Assembly: GCA_041690535.1 (NCBI GenBank)
Contig: JAWLHA010000016.1
Location: forward strand, 1 to 64,000
Reading direction: 5' to 3'
DNA from: JAWLHA01 sp041690535
GTDB lineage: Bacteria; Pseudomonadota; Gammaproteobacteria; Thiohalomonadales; Thiohalomonadaceae
Length of the DNA stretch: 64,000 nt
Shown in pieces: positions 51,744-59,460 of this stretch; position 1 is the stretch's first letter, and every line of letters starts with the position of its first letter. The translations under genes and the position numbers were made by a program. Under the pieces are notes generated by a model. It made no database searches. It had not been told where the DNA came from and saw nothing but the letters and a program-made list of their open reading frames with translations.

Positions 51744-53003
51744 ATGCCTTTTACCCCTGCAATCCCTGCCATAGTCATCAACGATACGACCCTGCGCGAC
51801 GGTGAACAGTCGGCAGGTGTCGCGTTCCGCACCGAGGAAAAGTTGGCAATTGCCCGGCGGCTTGAGGGCCTGGGGATCCCGGAACTGGAGGTGGGCATCC
51901 CGGCCATGGGGGCGCAGGAGCGGGCCGATATCGAAGCCATCGCCAGCTTGGGATTGAAGTCGCGGCTGTTGGTCTGGTGCAGAATGCGGGGAGACGACCT
52001 GGCCCATTGCGGTGGACTGGGGGTGGGGATGGTGAACCTCTCGATCGCCGTTTCGGACCAGCAGATCCATCGCAAGCTCGGCAAGAGTCGCACCTGGGTG
52101 CTTCAGACCGTTTCCCGCCAAGTGGCAGCAGCCCGGGACTTGGGGTTCGCCGTCAGCGTAGGGGGCGAGGACGCTTCCCGCGCGGACCCCGATTTCGTCA
52201 CAAGAGTGGCAGAGGCTGCCCAGCAAGCCGGAGCGCAGCGGTTCCGCTTCGCGGATACGGTGGGAATCCTCGAGCCCTTCAGCACCCGCGAGCGCATCGG
52301 CCGGCTCCGTGCGGCCGTGGATCTGGAGATTGAAATGCACGCCCATGACGACTTCGGGTTGGCCACCGCCAACACGCTGGCCGCGGTCCTCGGCGGGGCA
52401 ACGCATGTGAACACCACCGTGAACGGCCTCGGTGAACGCGCCGGCAACGCCCCCCTGGAGGAGGTGGTGCTGGGGTTGAAGCGCCTGTACGGTCTTGATC
52501 TGGCGGTGGATTTGCGCGGCCTTCCCGCCCTCTCCCGAGAAGTGGCCCTGGCCTCCGGCCGACCCGTGGGGTGGCAGAAGAGTCTGGTGGGGGAGGGGGT
52601 TTTCACCCACGAGGCCGGCATCCATGTGGATGGGCTGCTCAAAGACCCCCTCAACTATCAAGGGGTGGACCCTGCCGAGTTAGGCCGCGCGCACCATCTG
52701 GTGCTCGGCAAGCACTCAGGGACCCGCGGCGTGATGCGGGCCTACGCCGAGTTGGGGATCGTCCTCGAGCGCCCACAGGCGGCTCTTGTGCTGGAGCGTG
52801 TGCGGCATTTCGTTACCTCCACCAAGCGTGCTCCCGGCGAGTCGGAGCTGTTGGCGTTTCACCGGGACCTCGATTCTGTCGGCGCGGCCTCATGCGCGCC
52901 GCCGATTGCTGAATCGCCGCCTGTATCGAGCCCGCCTGAGGTTTCCCGGGGTGGGATGGCCCCACGCCGGACCGCGGTGCCAAGAAACGGAGGTGCCGCA
53001 TGA
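51744..53003 (+). CDS. nifV: Homocitrate synthase
   Basis: Condenses acetyl-CoA and 2-oxoglutarate to homocitrate for the nitrogenase FeMo-cofactor. The 419-residue protein has the family signature INDTTLRDGEQSAGVAF, then LGIPELEVGIPAMG. MHAHDDFGLATANTLA carries the metal-binding His pair, followed by VNTTVNGLGERAGNAPLEEV. The last ~45 residues are a low-complexity Pro/Ser/Arg tail. Its stop overlaps the murE start (ATGA), so the two are translationally coupled. I looked for a sigma-54 -24/-12 promoter and NifA sites upstream and found none that convinced me. No other nif gene is in the window. Confidence 0.9.
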   Translation: MPFTPAIPAIVINDTTLRDGEQSAGVAFRTEEKLAIARRLEGLGIPELEVGIPAMGAQERADIEAIASLGLKSRLLVWCRMRGDDLAHCGGLGVGMVNLSIAVSDQQIHRKLGKSRTWVLQTVSRQVAAARDLGFAVSVGGEDASRADPDFVTRVAEAAQQAGAQRFRFADTVGILEPFSTRERIGRLRAAVDLEIEMHAHDDFGLATANTLAAVLGGATHVNTTVNGLGERAGNAPLEEVVLGLKRLYGLDLAVDLRGLPALSREVALASGRPVGWQKSLVGEGVFTHEAGIHVDGLLKDPLNYQGVDPAELGRAHHLVLGKHSGTRGVMRAYAELGIVLERPQAALVLERVRHFVTSTKRAPGESELLAFHRDLDSVGAASCAPPIAESPPVSSPPEVSRGGMAPRRTAVPRNGGAA

Positions 53004-54583
53004 GCCCCGAGCAGCGGTCCGGCGGCTGGCGACTGGCTGAGCTGCTTGAGGGGGTGGTCCCCGAAGGTGCACTGCATCAGCAACGCCTACAGTCGGTTGT
53101 GATCACCGCCCTTGCCTGCGATAGCCGCGAAGTTCGACCTGGAGCTCTCTTTCTGGCCCGCCGCGGCCGTCACGACCACGGCACCCGCTTCATCGCCGAC
53201 GCCTTGGCGCGCGGCGCCGCGGCAGTGCTCTACGACCCCGACGGCGCGGTGCCCCTGCCGCCTGACACAGCGCGCAGCGTTCCGCTGCTGGCTGTCACCC
53301 AGCTCACCCATCATCTCGGCACCGTCGCCGATCGTTTTCATCAGCACATGACTCGACGTCTCTTTACAGCGGCGGTGACCGGGACCAATGGCAAGACCAC
53401 GGTGAGCTGGCTCGTTGCCCACGCGCTGCACGCAAGCGGACGACATGCAGGGTTGATCGGTACCTTGGGCAACGGCCTGGCGGACAATCTCACCCCCGGC
53501 AATCACACTACCCCCCATGCCTGCGAGATCCACAATCTGTTGGCGGAGTTCCGTCAACAAGGGGCCCGGGCGATGGTGATGGAGGCCTCCTCCCACGGTA
53601 TCCACCAGGGCAGGCTCAACCGGCTCGATTTGGACGTCGCAGTGTTCACCAACCTCACGCGGGACCACCTGGACTACCACGGCGACATGGAGGCGTATGG
53701 TCAGGCGAAGGAGCGGCTTTTTCACCACCCCCATTTGCGCGCAGCGGTGATCAACGCCGACGATCCCTGGGGCCGGCGCATCCTGGCAGGGCTCCCCGCC
53801 TCCGTGCAGGCCTGGTGCTACACCCTTGGAACCGAAATTCCGGAGCTGACCACGAACGCCGGGATTCGCCGAGTGCGGGCCCGGTGCCTGGAATCGAGCG
53901 CCGATGGACTCGTCCTGGAGGTGATCACGCCCCAGGGGGAAGGACGGATCGAAAGCCCTTACCTCGGGCGCTTCAACGCCTCCAACCTTCTTGCGGCCCT
54001 GGCCGTATTGGAGTGCGCGGGGTTGAGCCTCGATGAGGCCTGCCGCTGCCTCGCCGCGGCCCCGGCGGTGCCCGGGCGAATGGCGCGCGTCAACCACGAG
54101 GCACCCGTCGGGCAAGCGCAACTCCCAACGGTGGTGGTGGACTACGCCCACACGCCGGACGCGCTGGAGAACGCCCTGAGCGCATTACGTCCTCACTGCC
54201 GCGGCAACCTGATTGTGGTTTTCGGTTGTGGCGGTGAGCGCGACCATGGCAAGCGTCCCCAAATGGGAGCGGTGGCGGCAGCAGTGGCCGACCATGTGTG
54301 GCTCACCGATGACAATCCCCGCAGCGAGGTGGGGGATCGCATCATCGCTGATATTCGTGCCGGGATCCCCGCGGGCGTCAGAGTCAGCGTTGAGCGAGAC
54401 CGCGCCGCGGCAATCGAGGCAGCCGTCTGGGAGGCAAGAGCGGGAGACGTGGTGCTGGTGGCGGGCAAGGGGCACGAAACATATCAGCAGATTGGCAGCG
54501 AGCGACGCCACTTCAACGACGCCGAGCAGGCGCATCGGGCCCTGGCCCGACGCGCCGAGGCGAACGGAAGTGGGGGTCGATAA
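53000..54583 (+). CDS. murE: UDP-MurNAc-L-Ala-D-Glu:meso-DAP ligase (MurE-type)
   Basis: The 527-residue Mur ligase has an N-terminal UDP-binding domain, then the P-loop AAVTGTNGKTTVSWL. The MurE-type motifs NHTTPHACEIHNLLAEF and MEASSHGIHQGRLN follow. The C-terminal domain has the diaminopimelate-specificity motif DDNPRSE, and GKGHETYQ near the end. It is usually found in the dcw cluster between ftsI and murF; here it overlaps nifV by four bases instead. Whether it is the cell's only MurE or a specialised paralog cannot be told from this window. Confidence 0.88.
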   Translation: MSPEQRSGGWRLAELLEGVVPEGALHQQRLQSVVITALACDSREVRPGALFLARRGRHDHGTRFIADALARGAAAVLYDPDGAVPLPPDTARSVPLLAVTQLTHHLGTVADRFHQHMTRRLFTAAVTGTNGKTTVSWLVAHALHASGRHAGLIGTLGNGLADNLTPGNHTTPHACEIHNLLAEFRQQGARAMVMEASSHGIHQGRLNRLDLDVAVFTNLTRDHLDYHGDMEAYGQAKERLFHHPHLRAAVINADDPWGRRILAGLPASVQAWCYTLGTEIPELTTNAGIRRVRARCLESSADGLVLEVITPQGEGRIESPYLGRFNASNLLAALAVLECAGLSLDEACRCLAAAPAVPGRMARVNHEAPVGQAQLPTVVVDYAHTPDALENALSALRPHCRGNLIVVFGCGGERDHGKRPQMGAVAAAVADHVWLTDDNPRSEVGDRIIADIRAGIPAGVRVSVERDRAAAIEAAVWEARAGDVVLVAGKGHETYQQIGSERRHFNDAEQAHRALARRAEANGSGGR

Positions 54584-54619
54584 GCGCCGGAAAGAAATTC
54601 ACCCTGAATAGCTGTTCTG

Positions 54620-54766
54620 CAGGGTGAACGCATACTCACCCAAGGGCGACGTAAGTCCTTGAAAGCAGGTCTTCGGCCGCATGGATGGGTGCAAGGACGC
54701 ACTTATGCCGCGAGAGGGCAGGATGCCCGAAGCGGCCGCGGCCGTCGAGCGTACATGGATGTATTT
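54620..54766 (+). mobile_element. Family 1 MITE, truncated copy D1
   Basis: It starts CAGGGTGAACGCATACTCAC and breaks off after GTCGAGCGTACATGGATGTA, where the next copy begins. The right half is missing. Directly upstream, TTCACCCTG (about 54599-54607) is an inverted copy of the tip. Confidence 0.8.
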
Positions 54767-55033
54767 CAGGGTGAACGCATACTTACCCAAGAGCGATGTA
54801 AGTCCTTGAAAGCAGGTCGTCGGCCGCATGGATGGGTGCAAGGACGCACTTATGCCGCGAGAGGGCAGGATGCCCGAAGCGGCCGCGGCCGTCGAGCGTA
54901 CATGGATGGAAGATGATTGCTCCTGCATAATCTTCACTCCCGACATCCATGTCGGTCGTATTTACAGCGTACCTGCTTTCAAGGACTTACGTCGCTCACA
55001 GCACGGCCGTGACGTGAGTATGCGTTCACCCTG
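54767..55033 (+). mobile_element. Family 1 MITE, full copy D2 in tandem
   Basis: A full-length copy from CAGGGTGAACGC to GCGTTCACCCTG, abutting truncated copy D1 in the same orientation. No 10-bp duplication flanks D2 or the D1-D2 pair, which suggests recombination between two insertions. Confidence 0.85.
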
Positions 55034-55059
55034 CCGGAGGAGGCCTCCGCCTGGACAGA

Positions 55060-55569
55060 TTACCCCTCTTGCCCCTTGCGCTCGTTCCCCTCGTTGACCC
55101 GCAGCTTGCGGCCGAGGAACTCGGCGCCGTCCAGTTCGGCGATAGCCCGATCGGCACCGGCGGCATCCATCTCCACGAATCCAAATCCGCGCGGGCGGCG
55201 GGTGGCGCGATCGGTCATGATCCGCACGGAGTGAACCTCCCCAAAGCGCGCGAACAGCTCGCGCAGCTGCGCCGGACTGGCCTTGAAGGCGAGATTGCCG
55301 ATGAATACCGTTTTCGTCCCACCCGCTGGGGTGATTGCCGGGGCCGCTGCAGCGGGAAGCGTCGAGGCGGGCGTCGACGCCCCGCCCAGTGCCACCGTGG
55401 CCAGGCCGACCACCAGGCCGCCGACAAGAAGACCGAGGGCGAACGCTGCGGGATGGCTCATTCCGGCGAGGGCCGACGCGGGCATGGTGAAGTAGGCGAT
55501 AGCGGCCAGGAGAATGCTGATGATCAGAACGAGAAGCGCGGATTGGGTCGGAGAGAGATTGTGCTTCAT
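55060..55569 (-). CDS. Membrane-anchored RRM RNA-binding protein
   Basis: The 169-residue protein has two N-terminal TM segments (about 9-30, ALLVLIISILLAAIAYF, and about 43-63, AAFALGLLVGGLVVGLATVA) and an Ala/Pro linker. A single RRM follows (about 85-165), with RNP2 TVFIGNLAF and RNP1 RGFGFVEM. AAGGG nine bases upstream supports ATG 55569; a GTG at 55578 is possible. Soluble bacterial RRM proteins usually bind single-stranded RNA. Here the domain would be tethered to the inner membrane, facing the cytosol. The RNA target is unknown. Confidence 0.85.
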   Translation of the reverse strand: MKHNLSPTQSALLVLIISILLAAIAYFTMPASALAGMSHPAAFALGLLVGGLVVGLATVALGGASTPASTLPAAAAPAITPAGGTKTVFIGNLAFKASPAQLRELFARFGEVHSVRIMTDRATRRPRGFGFVEMDAAGADRAIAELDGAEFLGRKLRVNEGNERKGQEG

Positions 55570-55798
55570 GTAGTACACCCTTTTCTATTTATGAGCGTCA
55601 AGGCGAGTGAGGAGTCCAAAAAGACAGACGCGATGTGTTGGAGTGACAGACGTCCGGCTGCGCACGAACCCGGCTCCACAAGGGGAGATTAGCCGAAGAG
55701 CGTGAGCCCGGTTAGGAGGAGTATATCGTGTTCGCAGCCAGGGCCCGACCTCTCTGACGCACCATTTTATCGGCCGCTCGCGCCCTCTGCACGGCAGC

Positions 55799-56064
55799 AG
55801 GGTACACGCATACTAACGTCGCGGCCGTGCTGTGAGCGACGTAAGTCCTTGAAAGCAGGTACGCTGTAAATACGACCGACATGGATGTCGGGAGTGAAGA
55901 TTATGCAGGAGCAATCATCTTCCATCCATGTACGCTCGACGGCCGCGGCCGCTTCGGGCATCCTGCCCTCTCGCGGCATAAGTGCGTCCTTGCACCCATC
56001 CATGCGGCCGACGACCTGCTTTCAAGGACTTGCATCACTCTCTGGTAAGTATGCGTTTACCCTA
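55799..56064 (-). mobile_element. Family 1 MITE, copy E, with exact 10-bp target duplication
   Basis: A reverse-orientation full copy from CAGGGTACACGC to GCGTTTACCCTA. It is flanked on both sides by TGCACGGCAG (55789-55798 and 56065-56074), an exact 10-bp direct repeat. This is the best evidence that the family moved by transposition. Confidence 0.9.
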
Positions 56065-56137
56065 TGCACGGCAGCGGGTCGATTCGTTCGGTGCGCCAGG
56101 ACTTGTATACTGCCAACATTCGCCGGAGGAGAGGACA

Positions 56138-56473
56138 TTGATACTCAACATCATCATCGACGAACAGCATCACGGCGTGGCTGTAACCGCGGAGTTCTTG
56201 CGCGAGGCGGAGGAGTTCTTCGCCAGGATGGATCGCGACCTGGATCAGGGGTGGCAGATGAGCCGCGAATGGGTCGAGCATCCCACGACGCTTCAACGCT
56301 GCCAGATCGCCGCCGAAAAGCTGATGACCGCGGTGGAGGCCCAGGAGCGTCCGCTGGCGATGATGATGGCCGGTTACATTCTCTCCCGCATGCCGGAAGT
56401 CGATACCGTCCGCGTCGGCAGCGACGGTGAGATCCAGGAGACCACCTTTCACCAAAGGGGGGTGGCGCGGTGA
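56138..56473 (+). CDS. Conserved-looking small protein, unknown function (first of a coupled pair)
   Basis: The 111-residue protein reads LNIIIDEQHHGVAVTAEFLR, then EEFFARMDRDLDQGWQMSRE and MMMAGYILSRMPEVDTV. The start is TTG at 56138, preceded by GGAGGAGAGG. An upstream in-frame Met lies within MITE sequence and is unlikely. No TM or signal segment was seen, so it is probably cytosolic and helical. Its stop overlaps the next gene (GTGA). I have no firm family name. Confidence 0.7.
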   Translation: MILNIIIDEQHHGVAVTAEFLREAEEFFARMDRDLDQGWQMSREWVEHPTTLQRCQIAAEKLMTAVEAQERPLAMMMAGYILSRMPEVDTVRVGSDGEIQETTFHQRGVAR

Positions 56474-56847
56474 GCGAACGGGGCAAACTGCTGGCCTTCG
56501 TCGAGTTGGGCGGTTACCCCGACTTCTCCCCCCTGTACCGGCGTCTGGGCTACCGGGTGGAAGTGCTCACCTCCGGTCGCAAGGCCATTGCCTCCATCAA
56601 GAAGGAGGTGCCCGCGGTGCTGGTGGGTGAGTTCAACTATCAGCGGGACTTTCGCGATCGCACCAGTGCCCTCGAATCGGTGTTGGCCATGGTCCATGGG
56701 GCCACCGGGGTGAAGGTGGTGATTTTCTATCATCGCGAAGCGGAGGAGCCGCTGGAGCGGCTCCGGACCCGTTTCGGGTTCATCCAGCCGCTGCCCTATC
56801 CCATCACGGAAGAGGCCCTGGAGGCACACCTGCGACAAACGACCTAG
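56470..56847 (+). CDS. Small protein with receiver-like fold pattern, unknown function (second of pair)
   Basis: The 125-residue protein starts with GTG overlapping the previous stop by four bases. It reads KLLAFVELGGYPDFSPLYRR, GYRVEVLTSGRKAIASIKKE, VPAVLVGEFNYQRDFRDRTS and VKVVIFYHREAEEPLERL. The alternation of strands and helices resembles a response-regulator fold, but there is no DD pair, acceptor Asp context or KP motif. It is probably functionally linked to its upstream partner. The function is unknown. Confidence 0.68.
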   Translation: MSERGKLLAFVELGGYPDFSPLYRRLGYRVEVLTSGRKAIASIKKEVPAVLVGEFNYQRDFRDRTSALESVLAMVHGATGVKVVIFYHREAEEPLERLRTRFGFIQPLPYPITEEALEAHLRQTT

Positions 56848-57034
56848 AGCACCGAACAGGTAAACGGAAAGATCGCCAATCGCAGCCAAATTGCGCCGCA
56901 GGTGGCGGGGGCAGCGAACCGAGGTAGGGTGGATAAGCGCAGCGCATCCACCGTGCGGCGTCGAATTGGTGGATGCGCTGCGCTTATCCACCCTACATGT
57001 TGGGCACGTCGGATTTATCTGTTCGGTGCTCTAG
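56844..57034 (+). repeat. Family 2 repeat, 191-bp full copy
   Basis: It runs from CTAGAGCACCGAACAGGTAA to TCTGTTCGGTGCTCTAG. Both CTAG termini are intact, and the internal palindrome is centred near 56960. It overlaps the end of the preceding gene by four bases. Confidence 0.85.
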
Positions 57035-57074
57035 AGAGTCCCGGCCCGGAGGCACCACGCGCCTCAAATCTGCC

Positions 57075-58229
57075 TCACAGCGACAGGACCGCCAGCGGCA
57101 CATACATCTCCTGCGCACTGCCCCCCCCGTGGACGCCCACCTGCGAGAAGGGCCTTTCGTTGATGAGCCTGTCACGGATCACCCAGCTGCCCTTCATCAT
57201 CAGCACGTAGTCACCGATGCGTTGGGCAAGGCGCGGGTCCGGGGGGCCCAGGCCGAACCACCCCTCGTCGATGAGCTGGTCGCACTCGAACAGCTCGCAA
57301 CACGCGGACAGCTCGCTGCGCACATAGCTCAGGAACTGCTCACGACGGGTGGCCCGGACGAAGCAGAAGGCCGCGCGCGGTTCACCGCACAACGGAATGG
57401 CCAGGGTCTGGGCCAGCGCAAGGTGCTCCTCCACGCGGATGATGTGACGGTGGTTATCTACGAACCCGTGGTCGGCGGTGATGATCACGGTGGCGTCGGC
57501 GCCTGCACTCTGCTCGAGGAAGCCGGCGAAGGCCGCATCGAGGGCATGGAGATGGGCCGCGGCGGCGCGGCTTCCGATCCCGTGCTCATGGGCCAGGCGG
57601 TCCAGCTCGCTCCAATAGGCAAACAGGTAGAGAGGCCCCTCCTGCTGAAGCAGGGTTTGTATCGTCCCGAAAAACTCCCCCATGGTGTGGAACCCGTGGC
57701 GCTCGGAAGGCCCGACACTGAGGCGGCTGTATTCCGAATGAACCACGGCGGCAGGGCTCACGGCATGAGAGGGGACCTTGATGCGCTCGGCGAACGGCCC
57801 GGCGCCCAGAAGCTGACCGGGTGAGACGCCCACCTCCCCGTAGGAGCCCCCGCCGAGGCGGGGACGAAAGGGCAGCACCGCGGCGACGCTGCCCAGTTCC
57901 CGGAACCAGGTGAACCAGCCGGTGATGGCATGCTGCTGCGGGGCCATCCCCGTGTGGTAGGTGGTGATCGCGGTGGCGGTGGTGGAGGGAAAGACGGTGG
58001 TGATGCGGCCCGCCAGGTGGCGCGCCAGGAGCGTATCGGGCTGGGTCTTGAGGAAGTCGTAGCCGAGGCCGTCGATGACCACCAACACGATGCGGCGGGA
58101 GGCCAGCCGCCCATCGAGACCCGGAAGGGGGGGATAGATCCCGGGCTCGGCCCCGAGGGCTTGCCCAATGCTGCTCATTATGTTGACAATGCAGCCCTGC
58201 TGATAGTCGGGACGGATAAAGGAAGGCAT
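57075..58229 (-). CDS. Alkaline-phosphatase-superfamily phosphodiesterase/nucleotide pyrophosphatase
   Basis: The 384-residue protein matches the type I phosphodiesterase/nucleotide pyrophosphatase pattern. The metal Asp is in IVLVVIDGLGYDFL, and a likely Thr nucleophile in TTVFPSTTATAITTYHTGMA. ELDRLAHEHG and IITADHGFVDNHRH provide further metal ligands. No signal peptide is obvious from ATG 58229, so it may be cytosolic. The substrate is unknown. It diverges from the small barrel gene at 58354. Confidence 0.82.
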   Translation of the reverse strand: MPSFIRPDYQQGCIVNIMSSIGQALGAEPGIYPPLPGLDGRLASRRIVLVVIDGLGYDFLKTQPDTLLARHLAGRITTVFPSTTATAITTYHTGMAPQQHAITGWFTWFRELGSVAAVLPFRPRLGGGSYGEVGVSPGQLLGAGPFAERIKVPSHAVSPAAVVHSEYSRLSVGPSERHGFHTMGEFFGTIQTLLQQEGPLYLFAYWSELDRLAHEHGIGSRAAAAHLHALDAAFAGFLEQSAGADATVIITADHGFVDNHRHIIRVEEHLALAQTLAIPLCGEPRAAFCFVRATRREQFLSYVRSELSACCELFECDQLIDEGWFGLGPPDPRLAQRIGDYVLMMKGSWVIRDRLINERPFSQVGVHGGGSAQEMYVPLAVLSL

Positions 58230-58353
58230 CGTTTTTTCGACTGCAGTGGTTGACCAAAGCATAGCAACGGGGCCCGATTGACAGAAATCGTCCGGAGTTC
58301 CCGGGTTTTGACACTATCCTTTTTGTTTTCGTTTGGTCCGTAGGGAAAACGGC

Positions 58354-58890
58354 ATGACTGAACTGAGGGTTTCACTCCTCCTTCTTCTCTTCGCAATCTC
58401 CACACATTCCGCTTCGGCCGCGGCCTATCAGCCCTTCATCACCCTGGACGGCGGCATCGCCCGACTCTCCGGCTTCGAGACGGAGCGGGCCTGGCGCATC
58501 AGCGGCGGTTACCGGATCACCCGCCGGTTCGCCCTGGAGGCGGATTTCACCGCCCTGGGGATCTTCCACGCCAACTCCGGGCCCGAGGCGGAGATGCGTC
58601 TTGACGGCAACGCGCTCAACGCCGTGGGCTTCCTCCCCTTGGGCCCCTCCTCCAGCGTGATGGGCCGCGTGGGGGCATTTTTCTGGGATCGGGACGGCGT
58701 GCTCGCAGGGGAGGAGATCCCCGAGGACCGGGGCATCATCCCCACGGTGGGGCTCGGGGCCATGATCCGTCTCAGTCCCAGGTGGTCGATGCATCTGCGG
58801 GCCGACCACTACGCGGGCCTGGAGGACCTGCGCAAGGAGCGCCTCTCGGTCACCACCTACGCGGCCGGCCTCGGCTATTGGCTGGAGTGA
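58354..58890 (+). CDS. Small OmpA-like outer-membrane beta-barrel
   Basis: The 178-residue protein has a signal peptide (VSLLLLLFAISTHSASAAA) and about eight amphipathic strands, including GGYRITRRFALEADFTAL and GLGAMIRLSPRWSMHLRADH. It ends VTTYAAGLGYWLE. It resembles the OmpA/Opacity-like barrels of proteobacteria without a C-terminal peptidoglycan-binding domain. TAGGGAA precedes the ATG. A second barrel-like gene begins three bases after its stop. Confidence 0.75.
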   Translation: MTELRVSLLLLLFAISTHSASAAAYQPFITLDGGIARLSGFETERAWRISGGYRITRRFALEADFTALGIFHANSGPEAEMRLDGNALNAVGFLPLGPSSSVMGRVGAFFWDRDGVLAGEEIPEDRGIIPTVGLGAMIRLSPRWSMHLRADHYAGLEDLRKERLSVTTYAAGLGYWLE

Positions 58891-58893
58891 CCC

Positions 58894-59400
58894 ATGCGTG
58901 CGCTGCTCTGTGTGCTGCTTCTGTCCGTTGTGGGCTGGAGCCAGGCCCGTTGCTTGGGCAATTACGGCGGATTCGCCATGGGGGAGGGTTTTTCCCCCGG
59001 TACGGACAACCATGAGGTGTCCACCTTTTTCTGGGGCAATTGCGTCACCCCCGGGTTCTCCGTGGAGCTCGCCTTTGTGGACTTCGCGCTGCTGAAGGAT
59101 CGGGCCGACCCGGGGAACGTGGACAAGCTCGATGGCAACGAGATCGCCCTGGTCAAACGGCTGGAACTGACGCCGACGCTGGACCTGCTGGGGCGGGTGG
59201 GGCCGTTTGCCTGGGATGCGGAGATCGTCGAAGGCGGCGTGGACCGGGGGGGGAAAGAAGGGGCCTCCTGGATGTACGGCACGGGGCTGGACTATCGGCT
59301 CACACGGCACGTGGCCCTGCGCCTTTCGCTCACCCGCTACCTGAACCTGCGCGACCACAACGTGAATCTGCTCGCCGCCGGCTTTCTCCTCACCCCCTGA
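58894..59400 (+). CDS. Second small outer-membrane beta-barrel
   Basis: The 168-residue protein has a signal peptide (MRALLCVLLLSVVGWSQA) and a Gly-rich N-terminus (CLGNYGGFAMGEGFSPG). Its strands include FSVELAFVDFALLKD, TLDLLGRVGPFAWDAEIV and VALRLSLTRYLNLRDHNVNL, ending AAGFLLTP. It is co-transcribed with the barrel gene upstream (three-base gap). Two Cys near the N-terminus could pair in the periplasm. Function is unknown. Confidence 0.72.
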   Translation: MRALLCVLLLSVVGWSQARCLGNYGGFAMGEGFSPGTDNHEVSTFFWGNCVTPGFSVELAFVDFALLKDRADPGNVDKLDGNEIALVKRLELTPTLDLLGRVGPFAWDAEIVEGGVDRGGKEGASWMYGTGLDYRLTRHVALRLSLTRYLNLRDHNVNLLAAGFLLTP

Positions 59401-59460
59401 GTGGCAAGGCGTGCCGGCGCGCGCGAGCGATCGTGGGTGGGCTGCCCGGTGGGAAATGGG

